Shown here one piece after another: positions 53,482 through 64,000 of a stretch of 64,000 nucleotides of DNA. The position numbers and the translations under genes are program-made. Location: assembly GCF_900113735.1 (NCBI RefSeq), contig NZ_FOQM01000005.1:124001-188000 (forward strand). The letters run 5' to 3'. The notes beneath the pieces are model-generated. The model saw only the letters and a program-made list of their open reading frames with translations. It made no database searches and was not told the origin of the DNA. Source of the DNA: Bradyrhizobium sp. Gha (lineage in GTDB: Bacteria; Pseudomonadota; Alphaproteobacteria; Rhizobiales; Xanthobacteraceae). The first letter of the stretch is position 1; every line of letters starts with the position of its first letter.

Positions 53482-54162
53482 TCAATTCGCCGCGAAGCAA
53501 TACAGCAGGCCGTCGCCGCCGGTACTCTTCAGATCGGCCTGCGAGCAGCCGCCGTCGGGGCCGCGCGAGGGGTGAGAGCTGTTCCAGGACTTCGAGGGCT
53601 CGTCGTCGCTCAGGCCCTGACGATCGGCATGGCCGACGATCGCTGAGCCTTGCGTGCTCGACGTCCAGTTCTTGCAGGTCTTGTCGTCGCCCGCGGCAAA
53701 AGCGGTGCCGTCGGCCTGCGATCCCGTGAGGATGTCATGCCGGTTCGGCGTATCGCCGCGGCCGTTGGTGACCTCGCCCTTCTCGCTGAGCGCGGTCTGC
53801 TTGGTCAGGTTGTTGCTCGCGCTGTGCAGGTCAGCAACGTCCTTGGCGATCACCACGCCCTTGGCATTCTGCCAAGGCCCCTTGCCGATACGGTCCTTGG
53901 CGTTGACGGCTGGCTTGCCGTCGGCCGCCTGCGTCGAGAGATAGGCGCGCCAGGTCTTCGTGCCGGCGCCGGCGGCTTGCGCCAGCTTCTGGCAATGCGC
54001 GTCGGCTCCCTCCAGGCCGCCGAGATCGGCACCTTTGCCTGGCCCAGCGGAGGTCACGAAGAACGTCATGTCGGCCGATTGCGCCTCGGCCGATGGCGCC
54101 GCAAGCAAGGCCATCGCGAGCGCGAAGCCTGACATCGTCACGGTTCTCTCGATTCGGATCAT
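53482..54162 (-). CDS. Exported C-type-lectin-fold protein (DUF1554-like)
   Basis: 226 residues with a signal peptide (SGFALAMALLAAPSAEAQ). TFFVTSAGPGKGADLGGLEG, DAHCQKLAQAAGAGTKTWRA, SSHPSRGPDGGCSQADL and GLLYCFAAN match the lectin-like/endostatin-like fold of DUF1554 proteins. Three or more Cys could form disulfides. Periplasmic or secreted; binding partner unknown. GGGAGGG lies upstream of the ATG. Confidence 0.75.
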   Translation of the reverse strand: MIRIERTVTMSGFALAMALLAAPSAEAQSADMTFFVTSAGPGKGADLGGLEGADAHCQKLAQAAGAGTKTWRAYLSTQAADGKPAVNAKDRIGKGPWQNAKGVVIAKDVADLHSASNNLTKQTALSEKGEVTNGRGDTPNRHDILTGSQADGTAFAAGDDKTCKNWTSSTQGSAIVGHADRQGLSDDEPSKSWNSSHPSRGPDGGCSQADLKSTGGDGLLYCFAAN

Positions 54163-54257
54163 CTTGCCCTCCCGGTGTGTTTTGTTTGGCCGCCTGATGT
54201 GAACCCGACACGCGCCCGGTTATTCCGATGCCGCGATGCGACACCTCCAAAAGAAAA

Positions 54258-54286
54258 AAGGCGCCGCGCGAGATGCACGACGCCTT
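54258..54286 (-). terminator. Rho-independent terminator of the Tim44-domain gene
   Basis: On the minus strand AAGGCG and CGCCTT pair around a GC-rich interior and are followed by a T-rich run (TTTTCTTTT). It lies 22-50 bases past the stop at 54308, the right place and polarity for that gene. Confidence 0.7.
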
Positions 54287-54307
54287 GGTTTTTCCGATCG
54301 CGCGCGA

Positions 54308-55270
54308 TCAGTTGGTCTGCTGGATCGCCGACAATTCCCAGGGGCTGCCGGTGCGGCGCGCGAACGTCCAGACTTCGGTGACCTCGCCCGGCTGCTCGCT
54401 GCCCGCGACGATGGCGCCGGTGTTGCGATCGACCGTCTTGTCGGTGAGCGCGAAGCGCATCGCCACCGTGGCATAGTCGGTTTCGCCTTCGCGCCAGGCT
54501 TCCGCGAGGTCGCCCTGCAACAGCTTGACGTTGGTCACCTTGTTGACGGCGTTGCGCGCGCGGTTCTCTGCGAGATCCCTTTCGAAATAGGAGACCATTT
54601 CCGGCGTCGCCAGCGTGTGCAGCTTGGCCACGTCCTCATTCGACCACGCCGACTGAATCTCGCCGAGCAGGCGTTCGAACGCCTGGTAGTCATCCGGCTT
54701 GATCTCGAGTGGCACGTTGTTGGCGCCGAAGCCGAAGCCGCCACCAAGGCCGCTGCGATAGTTCGTCTGCGGTCCGGGACCGGCACCAGCATCCGCGCCG
54801 GCATAGGCCGCTTGCGGCGCGTTGCGGCGCTGCCACCAGGACATGGCCAGACGAACCACGAACACGACGAGCGCAATCTGGATGATCAGACCCAGGATCG
54901 ACGACAGGCCGCCGAGGCCGCCGAACAGGCCACCACCGAACAGCATGCCGAGAAGGCCTGCACCGAGGAAGCCGGCGGCAAGACCTCCGAGGAAGCCGCC
55001 GCCGCGGCCGAACAGGCCGCCGCGCGCAGGCGCGGCCGAGTTCATCCCGGCGCCGGGCTGGCTGTAAGTGCGATTGAACTGCGAGGCGGAGCCCGGCGCG
55101 GTCGTGGTCGACGGCGGGGCCGAGAAAGTGCGCGAACCGCGCGAGCCCGACGAGAACCCGCCACCGACGCGGGCGTCGGCGGAGGAGATCGCAAGCGTCG
55201 TTGGCAGCGCGAGCGCCAAAACGATGGCAATCGTCTTCACGAGACTGCGGGACCATTGCGAGAAATTCAT
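54308..55270 (-). CDS. Tim44-domain membrane protein
   Basis: 320 residues from the ATG at 55270. A signal/anchor helix (TIAIVLALALPTTLAISSA) is followed by a Ser/Gly/Ala-rich low-complexity section, a Gly-rich hydrophobic stretch (GGGFLGGLAAGFLGAGLLGM) and a membrane helix (LIIQIALVVFVVRLAMSWW). The C-terminal Tim44 domain starts near IKPDDYQAFERLLGEIQSAW and includes GEVTEVWTFARRTGSPWELS. Bacterial Tim44 relatives (TimA-like) are inner-membrane proteins of poorly known role. A T-rich terminator follows. Confidence 0.87.
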   Translation of the reverse strand: MNFSQWSRSLVKTIAIVLALALPTTLAISSADARVGGGFSSGSRGSRTFSAPPSTTTAPGSASQFNRTYSQPGAGMNSAAPARGGLFGRGGGFLGGLAAGFLGAGLLGMLFGGGLFGGLGGLSSILGLIIQIALVVFVVRLAMSWWQRRNAPQAAYAGADAGAGPGPQTNYRSGLGGGFGFGANNVPLEIKPDDYQAFERLLGEIQSAWSNEDVAKLHTLATPEMVSYFERDLAENRARNAVNKVTNVKLLQGDLAEAWREGETDYATVAMRFALTDKTVDRNTGAIVAGSEQPGEVTEVWTFARRTGSPWELSAIQQTN

Positions 55271-55482
55271 GTGCGTTTCCCAAATTCCCCGGCATGGGGA
55301 CGTGATCCTAAGATGGGCAGCCATCTAGAAAAAGGAAGCCGGTTTGGGAACCCGCGACTGCGGCCCTCAGTCGCGGGCAGGGGACAAAAGCCCCGTATCT
55401 CTCGGAGGGTTGGCTAAATACTAGCGGGGAGCTGCGGTCGCCAGTTACCGGCGATCTTCCGGCGAGAGCTCCGCTCTGTCCG

Positions 55483-55576
55483 CGTCATTGCGAGTTGGCA
55501 CCGGCCGAAGGCCAACCCGCGCTACTGGCGCCGCGGAGACAGTCTGGATGTCGTCGCTTCGCTCCTCGCAATGACG
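55483..55576. repeat. Interspersed palindromic repeat
   Basis: Terminal inverted ends CGTCATTGCGAG and CTCGCAATGACG, with CAGTCTGGAT in the middle as in related copies. Lies between the Tim44-domain gene start and the cckA stop. Confidence 0.8.
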
Positions 55577-55602
55577 GAGTACGAGGCACGACTATCCCGC
55601 CC

Positions 55603-58185
<2,583 letters not shown>

Positions 58186-58338
58186 TTCACGCTAGTGCAG
58201 CCTGTCGGCAGAGAATCAACGTGCCACGGGGCACGTGGGGTCCTCCTGCCTGAATCGGACCCGCAGACGCAAGGGCGGCGGGAGCCAAACGTACCCTGAT
58301 TCCCAGTTTACAGCCATTTTCGGTACTTTTCGGGGGTT

Positions 58339-59418
58339 TTATTGCCGCGCCGCGCTGAAACCGCGCTTCATCCGCATGACGTAGCCGATGACTTCGGCGA
58401 CCGCATGGTAATGCTCCATGGGGATCTCCTGGTCGATTTCGACCGTGGCGTAAAGCGCGCGGGCCAGCGGCACGTTCTCGACGATCGGGATATCGTGCTC
58501 GCGCGCGATCTCCCGGATCTTGAAAGCCAGGTTGTCGACGCCCTTGGCGACGCAGATCGGCGCCGACATGCCGCGCTCGTAGGCCAGCGCCACCGAATAG
58601 TGGGTCGGGTTGGTGATGATCACCGAGGCCTTGGGAACCGCCGCCATCATGCGCTTCTTGGAGCGTTGCTGGCGCAATTGCCGGAGCTTGCCCTTGATGT
58701 GCGGGTCACCTTCCGACTGCTTGAACTCTTCCTTGATCTCCTGAAGCGACATCTTCTGCCGCTGGAACCAGCTGCGATACTGGAAGAAATAATCGCCGAT
58801 CGCGATGATCGCGAGGGCTGCGACCACGGCGCCGAGCAGATGGACGGTCATGCCGGTGGTGGCGCCCAGCATGGCCATCGGATCCAGCTTGACCATCGCC
58901 TCCGTGCGGTGCCGCTCCGGCCACAGGATCGTGGTCATGACCGCGCCGAGCACGACGATCTTGCCGATGCCCTTGAGAAAATTGACCCCGGCCTGCTTGC
59001 CGAAGATGCGCTTGAACCCGGCCGCTGGCGAGAGCTTGCTGAACTTGGGGGTGAGGGATTCGGCCGACCACACCAACCGGTGCTGGAGCATATTGCCGGC
59101 AATGGCCGCGATCACCAACATCAACAGCGGCACGCCGACCGCAGCCAACACCGCGGCCTCGATCTGCCGCATCAGCACGAGCAGATTCCCGGGATCAGTT
59201 TTGATCATCCAGGAATTGGCCAGCAGATTGCGCATCGGCGTCAGCAGCCCGCTGCCGACCGAGCCGGAGAAGGTCGAGATGACCAGCGTGCCGCCCGCTA
59301 TCATGAACCAGGTGTTGATCTCCTGGCTTTTCGCAACGTCGCCGCGTTCGAGCGCCTGTTCGAGACGCTTTTGTGTCGGGTCTTCTGTTTGACTCTCTGG
59401 ATCGTTGTCTTCCGCCAT
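58339..59418 (-). CDS. flhB: Flagellar type III export protein FlhB
   Basis: 359 residues with four membrane helices in the first 215 residues and the cytoplasmic domain holding the autocleavage motif NPTHYSVAL (NPTH at about 270-273). DPTQKRLEQALERGDVAKSQ at the N-terminus and MSLQEIKEEFKQSEGDPHIK before the cleavage domain are family-typical. It sets export substrate specificity from rod/hook to filament proteins. Starts eight bases after the fliR stop. Confidence 0.95.
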   Translation of the reverse strand: MAEDNDPESQTEDPTQKRLEQALERGDVAKSQEINTWFMIAGGTLVISTFSGSVGSGLLTPMRNLLANSWMIKTDPGNLLVLMRQIEAAVLAAVGVPLLMLVIAAIAGNMLQHRLVWSAESLTPKFSKLSPAAGFKRIFGKQAGVNFLKGIGKIVVLGAVMTTILWPERHRTEAMVKLDPMAMLGATTGMTVHLLGAVVAALAIIAIGDYFFQYRSWFQRQKMSLQEIKEEFKQSEGDPHIKGKLRQLRQQRSKKRMMAAVPKASVIITNPTHYSVALAYERGMSAPICVAKGVDNLAFKIREIAREHDIPIVENVPLARALYATVEIDQEIPMEHYHAVAEVIGYVMRMKRGFSAARQ

Positions 59419-59425
59419 CGATCAC

Positions 59426-60196
59426 CTATCTGAGCGGCAGCATCTGGTGCATGACACCGATGAAGTAGTCGAGGTAGGTGCCCATCATCGCCGTGAGCAC
59501 CACCGCCAGCACCATGAAGCCCGCGAAGATCGACAGCGGCACGCCGACGAAGTAGACCTGCATCTGCGGCATCAGCCGCGCCAGCACGCCGAGACCGATA
59601 TTGAAGACGAGGCCGAACACCAGAAACGGCCCCGACAGCTGCAGCCCGAGCAGGAACGCTGCGGAAAAGGCCCGCGTGGCGAGCGCGGCGATGTCACCAC
59701 TCGATACGGTCTCGCCCGGCGCGAAGATGGCGTAGCTGTCGTTCAGCGCCGCGATCACCAGATGATGGCTGTCGGTGGCGAACAACAACGTCACACCGAG
59801 CATGGTCAGGAAGTTGCCGACCAGCACGCCCTGCTGTCCCTGAGTCGGATCGACCGAGGTGACGAAGCCGAGCCCCATCTGCTGCGCGATCACGGCGCCC
59901 GCGACCTGCAGGGCCGCTAGCGTCACGCGCGCGGTGGCGCCGAGCACGATGCCGATCACGATCTCATGCAGCATCAAGACCAGCATCGGCGCGAGCGAGC
60001 CCATGTCGACGTGATAGGCGTTGCGATGCAGCGGCAGGATGATCAGCGTGAGTAGAAGCGCGATCGACAGCTTCACCCGCGTCGGGATGTTGGTCTCGCC
60101 GAGCCCGGGCAGCAGCATCACCATCGCGCCGACCCGGGCGAAGGCGAGCATGAAGGCCGCGGCAAGCGCCGGCAGCAGCGAAACGTCGATGCGCAT
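59426..60196 (-). CDS. fliR: Flagellar biosynthetic protein FliR
   Basis: 256 residues, about six hydrophobic helices. LPALAAAFMLAFARVGAMVM, LPGLGETNIPTRVKLSIALL, VIAQQMGLGFVTSVDPTQGQ and LVFNIGLGVLARLMPQMQVY are characteristic of FliR. It forms the membrane export gate with FliP and FliQ. Follows fliQ by 17 bases. Confidence 0.95.
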   Translation of the reverse strand: MRIDVSLLPALAAAFMLAFARVGAMVMLLPGLGETNIPTRVKLSIALLLTLIILPLHRNAYHVDMGSLAPMLVLMLHEIVIGIVLGATARVTLAALQVAGAVIAQQMGLGFVTSVDPTQGQQGVLVGNFLTMLGVTLLFATDSHHLVIAALNDSYAIFAPGETVSSGDIAALATRAFSAAFLLGLQLSGPFLVFGLVFNIGLGVLARLMPQMQVYFVGVPLSIFAGFMVLAVVLTAMMGTYLDYFIGVMHQMLPLR

Positions 60197-60213
60197 GACC
60201 GGCGCATTGTGCC

Positions 60214-60477
60214 TCAGCCGCCGATGATTCGCGACGAGATCCGCAGCATGTGGGAATGGAGGGCGTCGGCCATGAACGGCAGCGCCAGCAGCATTGTGGC
60301 AAAGATGGCGAGGATCTTCGGCACGTAGACCAGCGTCTGCTCCTGGATCTGCGTCAGCGCCTGGAACAGCGACACGATCACGCCGACCACGAGCCCGACC
60401 ACCATCAGCGGCGAGGATACGATCACGATGGTCCAGATCGCGTCACGCGCGACGTCGAGGGTCTCGGGTCCGGTCAT
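60214..60477 (-). CDS. fliQ: Flagellar biosynthetic protein FliQ
   Basis: 87 residues, two membrane helices (IVSSPLMVVGLVVGVIVSLF and ILAIFATMLLALPFMADALH) joined by the conserved QALTQIQEQTLVYVPKI segment. Export-gate subunit. Separated from fliE by about 140 bases holding an interspersed palindromic repeat. Confidence 0.95.
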   Translation of the reverse strand: MTGPETLDVARDAIWTIVIVSSPLMVVGLVVGVIVSLFQALTQIQEQTLVYVPKILAIFATMLLALPFMADALHSHMLRISSRIIGG

Positions 60478-60527
60478 TGCATGCTTCCTTTATTCATTTC
60501 TCGCCTCCTCACGAAGGCCTATCCCCT

Positions 60528-60607
60528 CGTCATTGCGAGCGTAGCGAAGCAATCCAGACTGCCTCTGCGGAAAGATTCTGGATTACTTCGGTTCGCTCGC
60601 AATGACG
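60528..60607. repeat. Interspersed palindromic repeat inside the flagellar operon
   Basis: An 80-bp near-palindrome: CGTCATTGCGAGCG at the left mirrors CGCTCGCAATGACG at the right, and inner AAGCAATCCAGA mirrors TCTGGATTACTT. Located between the fliE stop and the fliQ start. The transcript could fold it into a long hairpin. Confidence 0.85.
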
Positions 60608-60619
60608 ACGGAGGCAAAA

Positions 60620-60928
60620 TCAGATCGGCATCTTCATGATGTCTTCATACGCCGCGATCACACGGTCGCGGACCGAGACCAGCGTGGACACCGCGACATC
60701 GGTGTCGGCAACCGCCGTCACCACGTCCATCACGTTGGCCTTGCCGTTGGCCATCGCCACGGTCTGCGCATCCGATTTGCGGCCGGATTCCATGACGCTG
60801 CCGACGGCGTCTTTCAGCAGCGCAGCAAAGGATTGCCCGTTCGCTTCGCTGCCCTTGCCTGCGGCGGTGTTTTCCAGCACGCGCGCAAGGCTGGCATAAG
60901 CATTGGCCGCGATTGTCGGTGTTGCCAT
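60620..60928 (-). CDS. fliE: Flagellar hook-basal body protein FliE
   Basis: 102 residues. The C-terminal half (MDVVTAVADTDVAVSTLVSV, RDRVIAAYEDIMKMPI) is the conserved FliE domain linking the MS ring to the rod. Third gene of the flgB-flgC-fliE order; 16-base gap after flgC. Confidence 0.93.
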   Translation of the reverse strand: MATPTIAANAYASLARVLENTAAGKGSEANGQSFAALLKDAVGSVMESGRKSDAQTVAMANGKANVMDVVTAVADTDVAVSTLVSVRDRVIAAYEDIMKMPI

Positions 60929-60944
60929 GGCTTAAAGGTCCTGT

Positions 60945-61370
60945 TCAGCTCTTGAGGATGTCGAGCGTGCGCTGGATCATCCGGCGCGTCGCACTGATGA
61001 TGTTGACATTGGCCTCGTAGGACCGCTGCGCATCGCGCATGTCAGTCATCTCGACCACCGAATTCACGTTGGGGTATTTGACGTTGCCGGTGGCATCGGC
61101 CGCCGGATTGCTCGGCTCGTACTTGACGCGGAAGGCGGACTGGTCGGGCTTGATCTTGCCGAGCGTGACGACCTGCGCGTCGAGCGTGCGGTCGAGCGCC
61201 GACGAGAACGTCGGCACCTTCCGCCGATAGGGATCGCCGCCCGAGGTCGCCGAGGTCGAGTCCGCGTTCGCGATGTTCTCGGAGATCACCCGCATCCGCC
61301 CGGCCTGCGCCCGCAACCCGGAGGTCGCGATCGCCATGGAACGGGCAAAGTCGCTGCTGTCATTCGCCAT
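60945..61370 (-). CDS. flgC: Flagellar proximal rod protein FlgC
   Basis: 141 residues. The N-terminal rod motif SMAIATSGLRAQAGRMRVIS with ENIANADST, the middle VKYPNVNSVVEMTDMRDAQR, and the C-terminal SYEANVNIISATRRMIQRTL are FlgC hallmarks. Exported by the flagellar apparatus without a cleaved signal. Confidence 0.95.
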   Translation of the reverse strand: MANDSSDFARSMAIATSGLRAQAGRMRVISENIANADSTSATSGGDPYRRKVPTFSSALDRTLDAQVVTLGKIKPDQSAFRVKYEPSNPAADATGNVKYPNVNSVVEMTDMRDAQRSYEANVNIISATRRMIQRTLDILKS

Positions 61371-61388
61371 GATACGGCTCCTCTAGCT

Positions 61389-61793
61389 CTAGCCCTTGCC
61401 GATCGCGGTCTTCAGGAGATGCAGGCTCTTTGAATAGAGCGAGGTCACCGCCGCGTAGTCCATCTGGTTATTGGCGGACTTCATCATCTCCTCTTCGAGA
61501 TTGACGGCATTGCCCGCAGGGCGGGTCTCGAAACCCGCATTCTTGTTCTGGTCGAAGCTGGAGACCGCGCCTGACGGCGTCATATGGGAGGCGCTGGTGA
61601 CCGTCATCGCCAAGGTCCCCATCGAACCCGTGGTGGCGCCGGTCTTGTCGAATTTCGGCTCGACCAGGTCGCGCGGCCGGAAATTGGGGGTGTCGGAGTT
61701 GGAGACGTTCTCGGACAGGACGCGCTGGCGTTCCTGGTGCCATTGCATCTTGGTGCGAAGCGCCGACAGCACCGGAAGATCGTTGATGGACAT
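61389..61793 (-). CDS. flgB: Flagellar proximal rod protein FlgB
   Basis: 134 residues. MSINDLPVLSALRTKMQWHQ, RQRVLSENVSNSDTPNFRPR and the C-terminal AVTSLYSKSLHLLKTAIGKG fit FlgB. First gene of the minus-strand flagellar operon flgB-flgC-fliE-fliQ-fliR-flhB, with a CtrA-type box about 70 bases upstream. Confidence 0.94.
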   Translation of the reverse strand: MSINDLPVLSALRTKMQWHQERQRVLSENVSNSDTPNFRPRDLVEPKFDKTGATTGSMGTLAMTVTSASHMTPSGAVSSFDQNKNAGFETRPAGNAVNLEEEMMKSANNQMDYAAVTSLYSKSLHLLKTAIGKG

Positions 61794-61861
61794 CGTTGCG
61801 GCCCCCTCCGCCCCTTGCAGACCCGTGGTCCGGAGCTAGGCAGAATTTGCCGCGTGTATGG

Positions 61862-61876
61862 TTAACAGGTGGTTAA
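61862..61876. promoter_or_regulatory. CtrA-type binding site (TTAA-N7-TTAA)
   Basis: TTAA at 61862-61865, CAGGTGG spacer (7 bases), TTAA at 61873-61876: an exact match to the full CtrA consensus half-site spacing. It sits in the 354-base divergent region, 69 bases upstream of flgB and about 270 bases upstream of fliO. No other TTAA-N7-TTAA was noticed in that region. Confidence 0.75.
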
Positions 61877-62147
61877 AGCACGGGCGGATCCGTGTCTCGG
61901 GCCGAGACATAGATCGCGTTCCCGTGATTCGGCCCAATGCAAAAGCCGTATTAACCCAACCGCTTGGCCGCCCCTCCCTAGAGGCCAAGAAGTCATTTTG
62001 GTTCGAGCGATTCATAGGCTATTAAGAGTTGGGGACGGCAAAACTTGCCGTGGGACATTAAGAGATCGCAGTTTTGGGGCATCGCAAGCCGGTGGCCGGC
62101 ACCGCCGACCATAGGCAGGCGAGAAGCGCCATTTACCGGGGACAGGT

Positions 62148-63134
62148 ATGAACGGTAGCCCTATCACCTTCATCGTCGCGTTCATCGTCGTGCTGGCGTT
62201 GATCGGCGTCGTCTTTTGGCTACTCCGCCGATTCGCCTCGACCCGGCTCGGCGCCAACACCCAGCGCGGCAGGATGCCCCGGCTCGCCGTGATCGACGCC
62301 GCCGCGCTCGATGGCCGCCGGCGCCTGGTCCTGGTCCGCCGTGACAATGTCGAGCATCTCCTGATGATCGGTGGCCCGACCGACATCGTCGTCGAGCCGA
62401 ACATCGTCCGCGCCGCAGCCGGCCGCGACCAGATTCCGCAGCGTTCCAGCGCCGCCGAGCCGCCGCGCCTCGCCCCGATCCCGGACGCCGGCGGTTGGGC
62501 CGACGAAGTGCCGCGGCCCGAAGTGCTCGACCATCCCGAGCCGCAGATGCCCGAGCCGCCGCCGCGGCCGGCACGCCCCTCGTTCGCCGACGAGCTCCGC
62601 CGCCCGGCACCCGCCCTGGCTGAGCGCCGCAGTGAGCCGCAGCTCGGCGGCTTCTCACCTGAACCGATGCCGCCGCGGCCCGAGCGTGAGCCCCGTCCCG
62701 AGCCGATGCCGCCGCGCATTGCGCGCGGCGAGCCGGCGATGCCGCGTCCGCCGCGCCAGAATGAGCCGGCGAAGATATCACCGGTGCGCGCCGAGCGCGC
62801 CCCTGCGCCGCCGCCTCCGCCCATCCCGCAGGCCCCGCCAGGACCACAAGCTGCTCCGCCCGTTCCGCCGCCGGCTGCTGCGGCCGCGCCGTCGAGCGCC
62901 GAACAGAATCTCGCCGAGATGGCCCAGCGTCTCGAGGCGGCGCTCCGTCGTCCAGGCGGCGAGACCATCGCGCCGCCAGTCGCGCCGGATCCACCCGCCC
63001 CCCTGCCGCGCGCAGGACGCGTCGAGCCGTCGTCCGCTCCGCCGCCGGCGAGACCGGCCGCGGAGAAGACCAGCTTTGAAAATCTCGAAGATGAGATGGC
63101 CTCGCTGCTCGGCCGTCCGAAGCCGTCTTCGTGA
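62148..63134 (+). CDS. fliO: FliO-like flagellar biosynthesis protein with Pro-rich tail
   Basis: 328 residues. One N-terminal membrane helix (FIVAFIVVLALIGVVFWLLR), then the FliO core (RLAVIDAAALDGRRRLVLVR with RDNVEHLLMIGGPTDIVVE), followed by about 200 residues of Pro/Arg/Glu-rich low complexity ending FENLEDEMASLLGR. The long disordered tail is typical of rhizobial FliO homologues. It overlaps fliP by four bases (GTGA). FliO aids assembly of the FliP ring. Confidence 0.82.
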   Translation: MNGSPITFIVAFIVVLALIGVVFWLLRRFASTRLGANTQRGRMPRLAVIDAAALDGRRRLVLVRRDNVEHLLMIGGPTDIVVEPNIVRAAAGRDQIPQRSSAAEPPRLAPIPDAGGWADEVPRPEVLDHPEPQMPEPPPRPARPSFADELRRPAPALAERRSEPQLGGFSPEPMPPRPEREPRPEPMPPRIARGEPAMPRPPRQNEPAKISPVRAERAPAPPPPPIPQAPPGPQAAPPVPPPAAAAAPSSAEQNLAEMAQRLEAALRRPGGETIAPPVAPDPPAPLPRAGRVEPSSAPPPARPAAEKTSFENLEDEMASLLGRPKPSS

Positions 63135-63892
63135 GACTGCCGTCCTTCCCGCGTAGAGTATTCTTTGTTTCTGTCCTGATCGCCGCGGCCTCGCTCGCGA
63201 TGCCCGCGCATGCGCAGGACATCAGCATCAATCTCGGCGGCGGCGGTGCTGGCGGCGGCGGCGTCACCGAGCGCGCGATCCAGCTGATCGCCCTGCTCAC
63301 GGTGCTGTCGATCGCGCCGTCGATCCTGATCATGATGACCTCGTTCACGCGCATCGTGGTCGTACTGTCGCTGCTGCGCACCGCAATGGGCACTGCGACT
63401 GCGCCGCCCAACTCGGTGATCCTGGCCCTGGCGATGTTCCTCACCTTCTTCGTGATGGGACCGGTGCTGCAAAAATCCTACGACGACGGCATCCGTCCGC
63501 TCGTCGCCAACCAGATCAGCGTCGAGGATGCGCTCCAGCGCGCCTCCGTTCCCCTGCGCGGATTCATGCAGAAGAACGTGCGCGAGAAGGATCTGAAGCT
63601 GTTTCTGGACCTCTCCGGCGAGCCGCCGCCGGCGACACCCGACGAACTCGCGCTGCGGATCCTCGTTCCCGCCTTCATGATCTCCGAGCTGAAGCGCGCC
63701 TTCGAGATCGGCTTCCTGTTGTTCCTGCCCTTCCTGATCATCGACCTCGTCGTTGCCTCGGTGCTGATGTCGATGGGCATGATGATGCTGCCGCCCGCGA
63801 CGATCTCGCTGCCGTTCAAGCTGATCTTCTTCGTGCTGGTCGATGGCTGGTCGCTGGTGGCGGGAAGTTTGGTGCAGAGTTACGGGGGATAG
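63131..63892 (+). CDS. fliP: Flagellar biosynthetic protein FliP
   Basis: 253 residues from a GTG overlapping the fliO stop. A cleavable signal peptide (FVSVLIAAASLAMPAHAQ) precedes four membrane helices. Family signatures: SIAPSILIMMTSFTRIVVVL, SLLRTAMGTATAPPNSVILA, MFLTFFVMGPVLQKSYDDGI, AFEIGFLLFLPFLIIDLVVA and SMGMMMLPPATISLPFKLIF. Core export-gate subunit. Confidence 0.95.
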   Translation: MRLPSFPRRVFFVSVLIAAASLAMPAHAQDISINLGGGGAGGGGVTERAIQLIALLTVLSIAPSILIMMTSFTRIVVVLSLLRTAMGTATAPPNSVILALAMFLTFFVMGPVLQKSYDDGIRPLVANQISVEDALQRASVPLRGFMQKNVREKDLKLFLDLSGEPPPATPDELALRILVPAFMISELKRAFEIGFLLFLPFLIIDLVVASVLMSMGMMMLPPATISLPFKLIFFVLVDGWSLVAGSLVQSYGG

Positions 63893-63909
63893 TGGCCGCG
63901 ACTTCCGCT

Positions 63910-64000
63910 GTCATGCCCAGGCTTGACCGGGGCATCCAGTACGCCGCGGCCCCTCGATCTAATCACGACCGGCTCGGAGTACTGGATCGCCCGATCAAGT
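63910..64000. repeat. Second family of interspersed repeat (cut by window end)
   Basis: GTCATGCCCAGGCTTGACC and ATCCAGTAC at the left are mirrored by GTACTGGAT and CGATCAAG near the window edge, an extended inverted repeat unlike the CGTCATTGCGAG family. Lies directly after fliP; the right end is outside the window. Confidence 0.65.

Noticed and set aside
54236..55417. 393-codon plus-strand open frame opposite the Tim44-domain gene
   Set aside because: Antisense shadow spanning the terminator; Arg/Ala low complexity.
62012..63472. 486- and 420-codon minus-strand open frames opposite fliO/fliP
   Set aside because: They mirror the Pro/Arg-rich fliO tail and conserved fliP coding sequence, giving Gly/Arg/Ser low complexity.

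Overview
The window looks like chromosomal DNA of a Bradyrhizobium-type alphaproteobacterium (Nitrobacteraceae). The evidence is high GC with strong GC3 in most genes, an alphaproteobacterial CckA hybrid kinase next to an flhB/fliR/fliQ/fliE/flgC/flgB and fliO/fliP flagellar block, an ExoF-type polysaccharide exporter, and interspersed palindromic repeats of the kind scattered through bradyrhizobial genomes. No rRNA, tRNA or CRISPR array was recognised.

Region 1 (1-6.1 kb, minus strand) is a type I secretion locus. It holds a secreted, Ig-like-repeat protein with a histidine-rich tail including ten consecutive His, then an ABC exporter with two degenerate C39-like domains in tandem, then an HlyD adaptor cut by the window edge. 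A strong hairpin separates substrate from exporter, and 34-bp tandem repeats lie upstream of the substrate gene.

Region 2 (6.8-36.6 kb) is a large surface-polysaccharide locus. The minus-strand block carries three GT4 glycosyltransferases, two hexapeptide acyltransferases, an asparagine-synthetase-like amidotransferase, an ATP-grasp enzyme overlapping a flavoprotein, a polysaccharide-deacetylase-like protein, an initiating sugar transferase, and a WbpB/WbpE/WbpD-like trio for a diacetamido-uronic acid. The plus-strand block carries a second deacetylase-like protein, a Wzy/ligase-type polymerase, a glycosyltransferase, a Wzx-type flippase, a GH74-type secreted glycanase, a second amidotransferase, an ExoF-type exporter and a GalE-type epimerase. 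Together they suggest a Wzy-type polysaccharide containing amidated di-N-acetylated uronic acid. No Wzc/ExoP co-polymerase or UDP-GlcNAc 6-dehydrogenase is visible here.

Region 3 (36.7-44.4 kb) holds small hypotheticals, a VanZ-like protein, and a plus-strand run of four exported proteins: a coiled-coil protein with 53-residue repeats, a TAXI-type binding protein, a TagO/VasI-like protein and a DsrE-fold protein. Two small hypotheticals and a SET-domain methyltransferase follow.

Region 4 (44.6-55.3 kb) holds a TetR regulator with a carotenoid oxygenase/MAPEG/membrane-protein/IspZ-like run whose upstream regions share one operator-like motif, then class I fumarase, a GST, an ICMT-like methyltransferase, a Tim44-domain protein and small exported proteins.

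Region 5 (55.6-64 kb) holds cckA and flagellar export and rod genes. A perfect TTAA-N7-TTAA CtrA-type box lies in the divergent flgB/fliO intergenic region.
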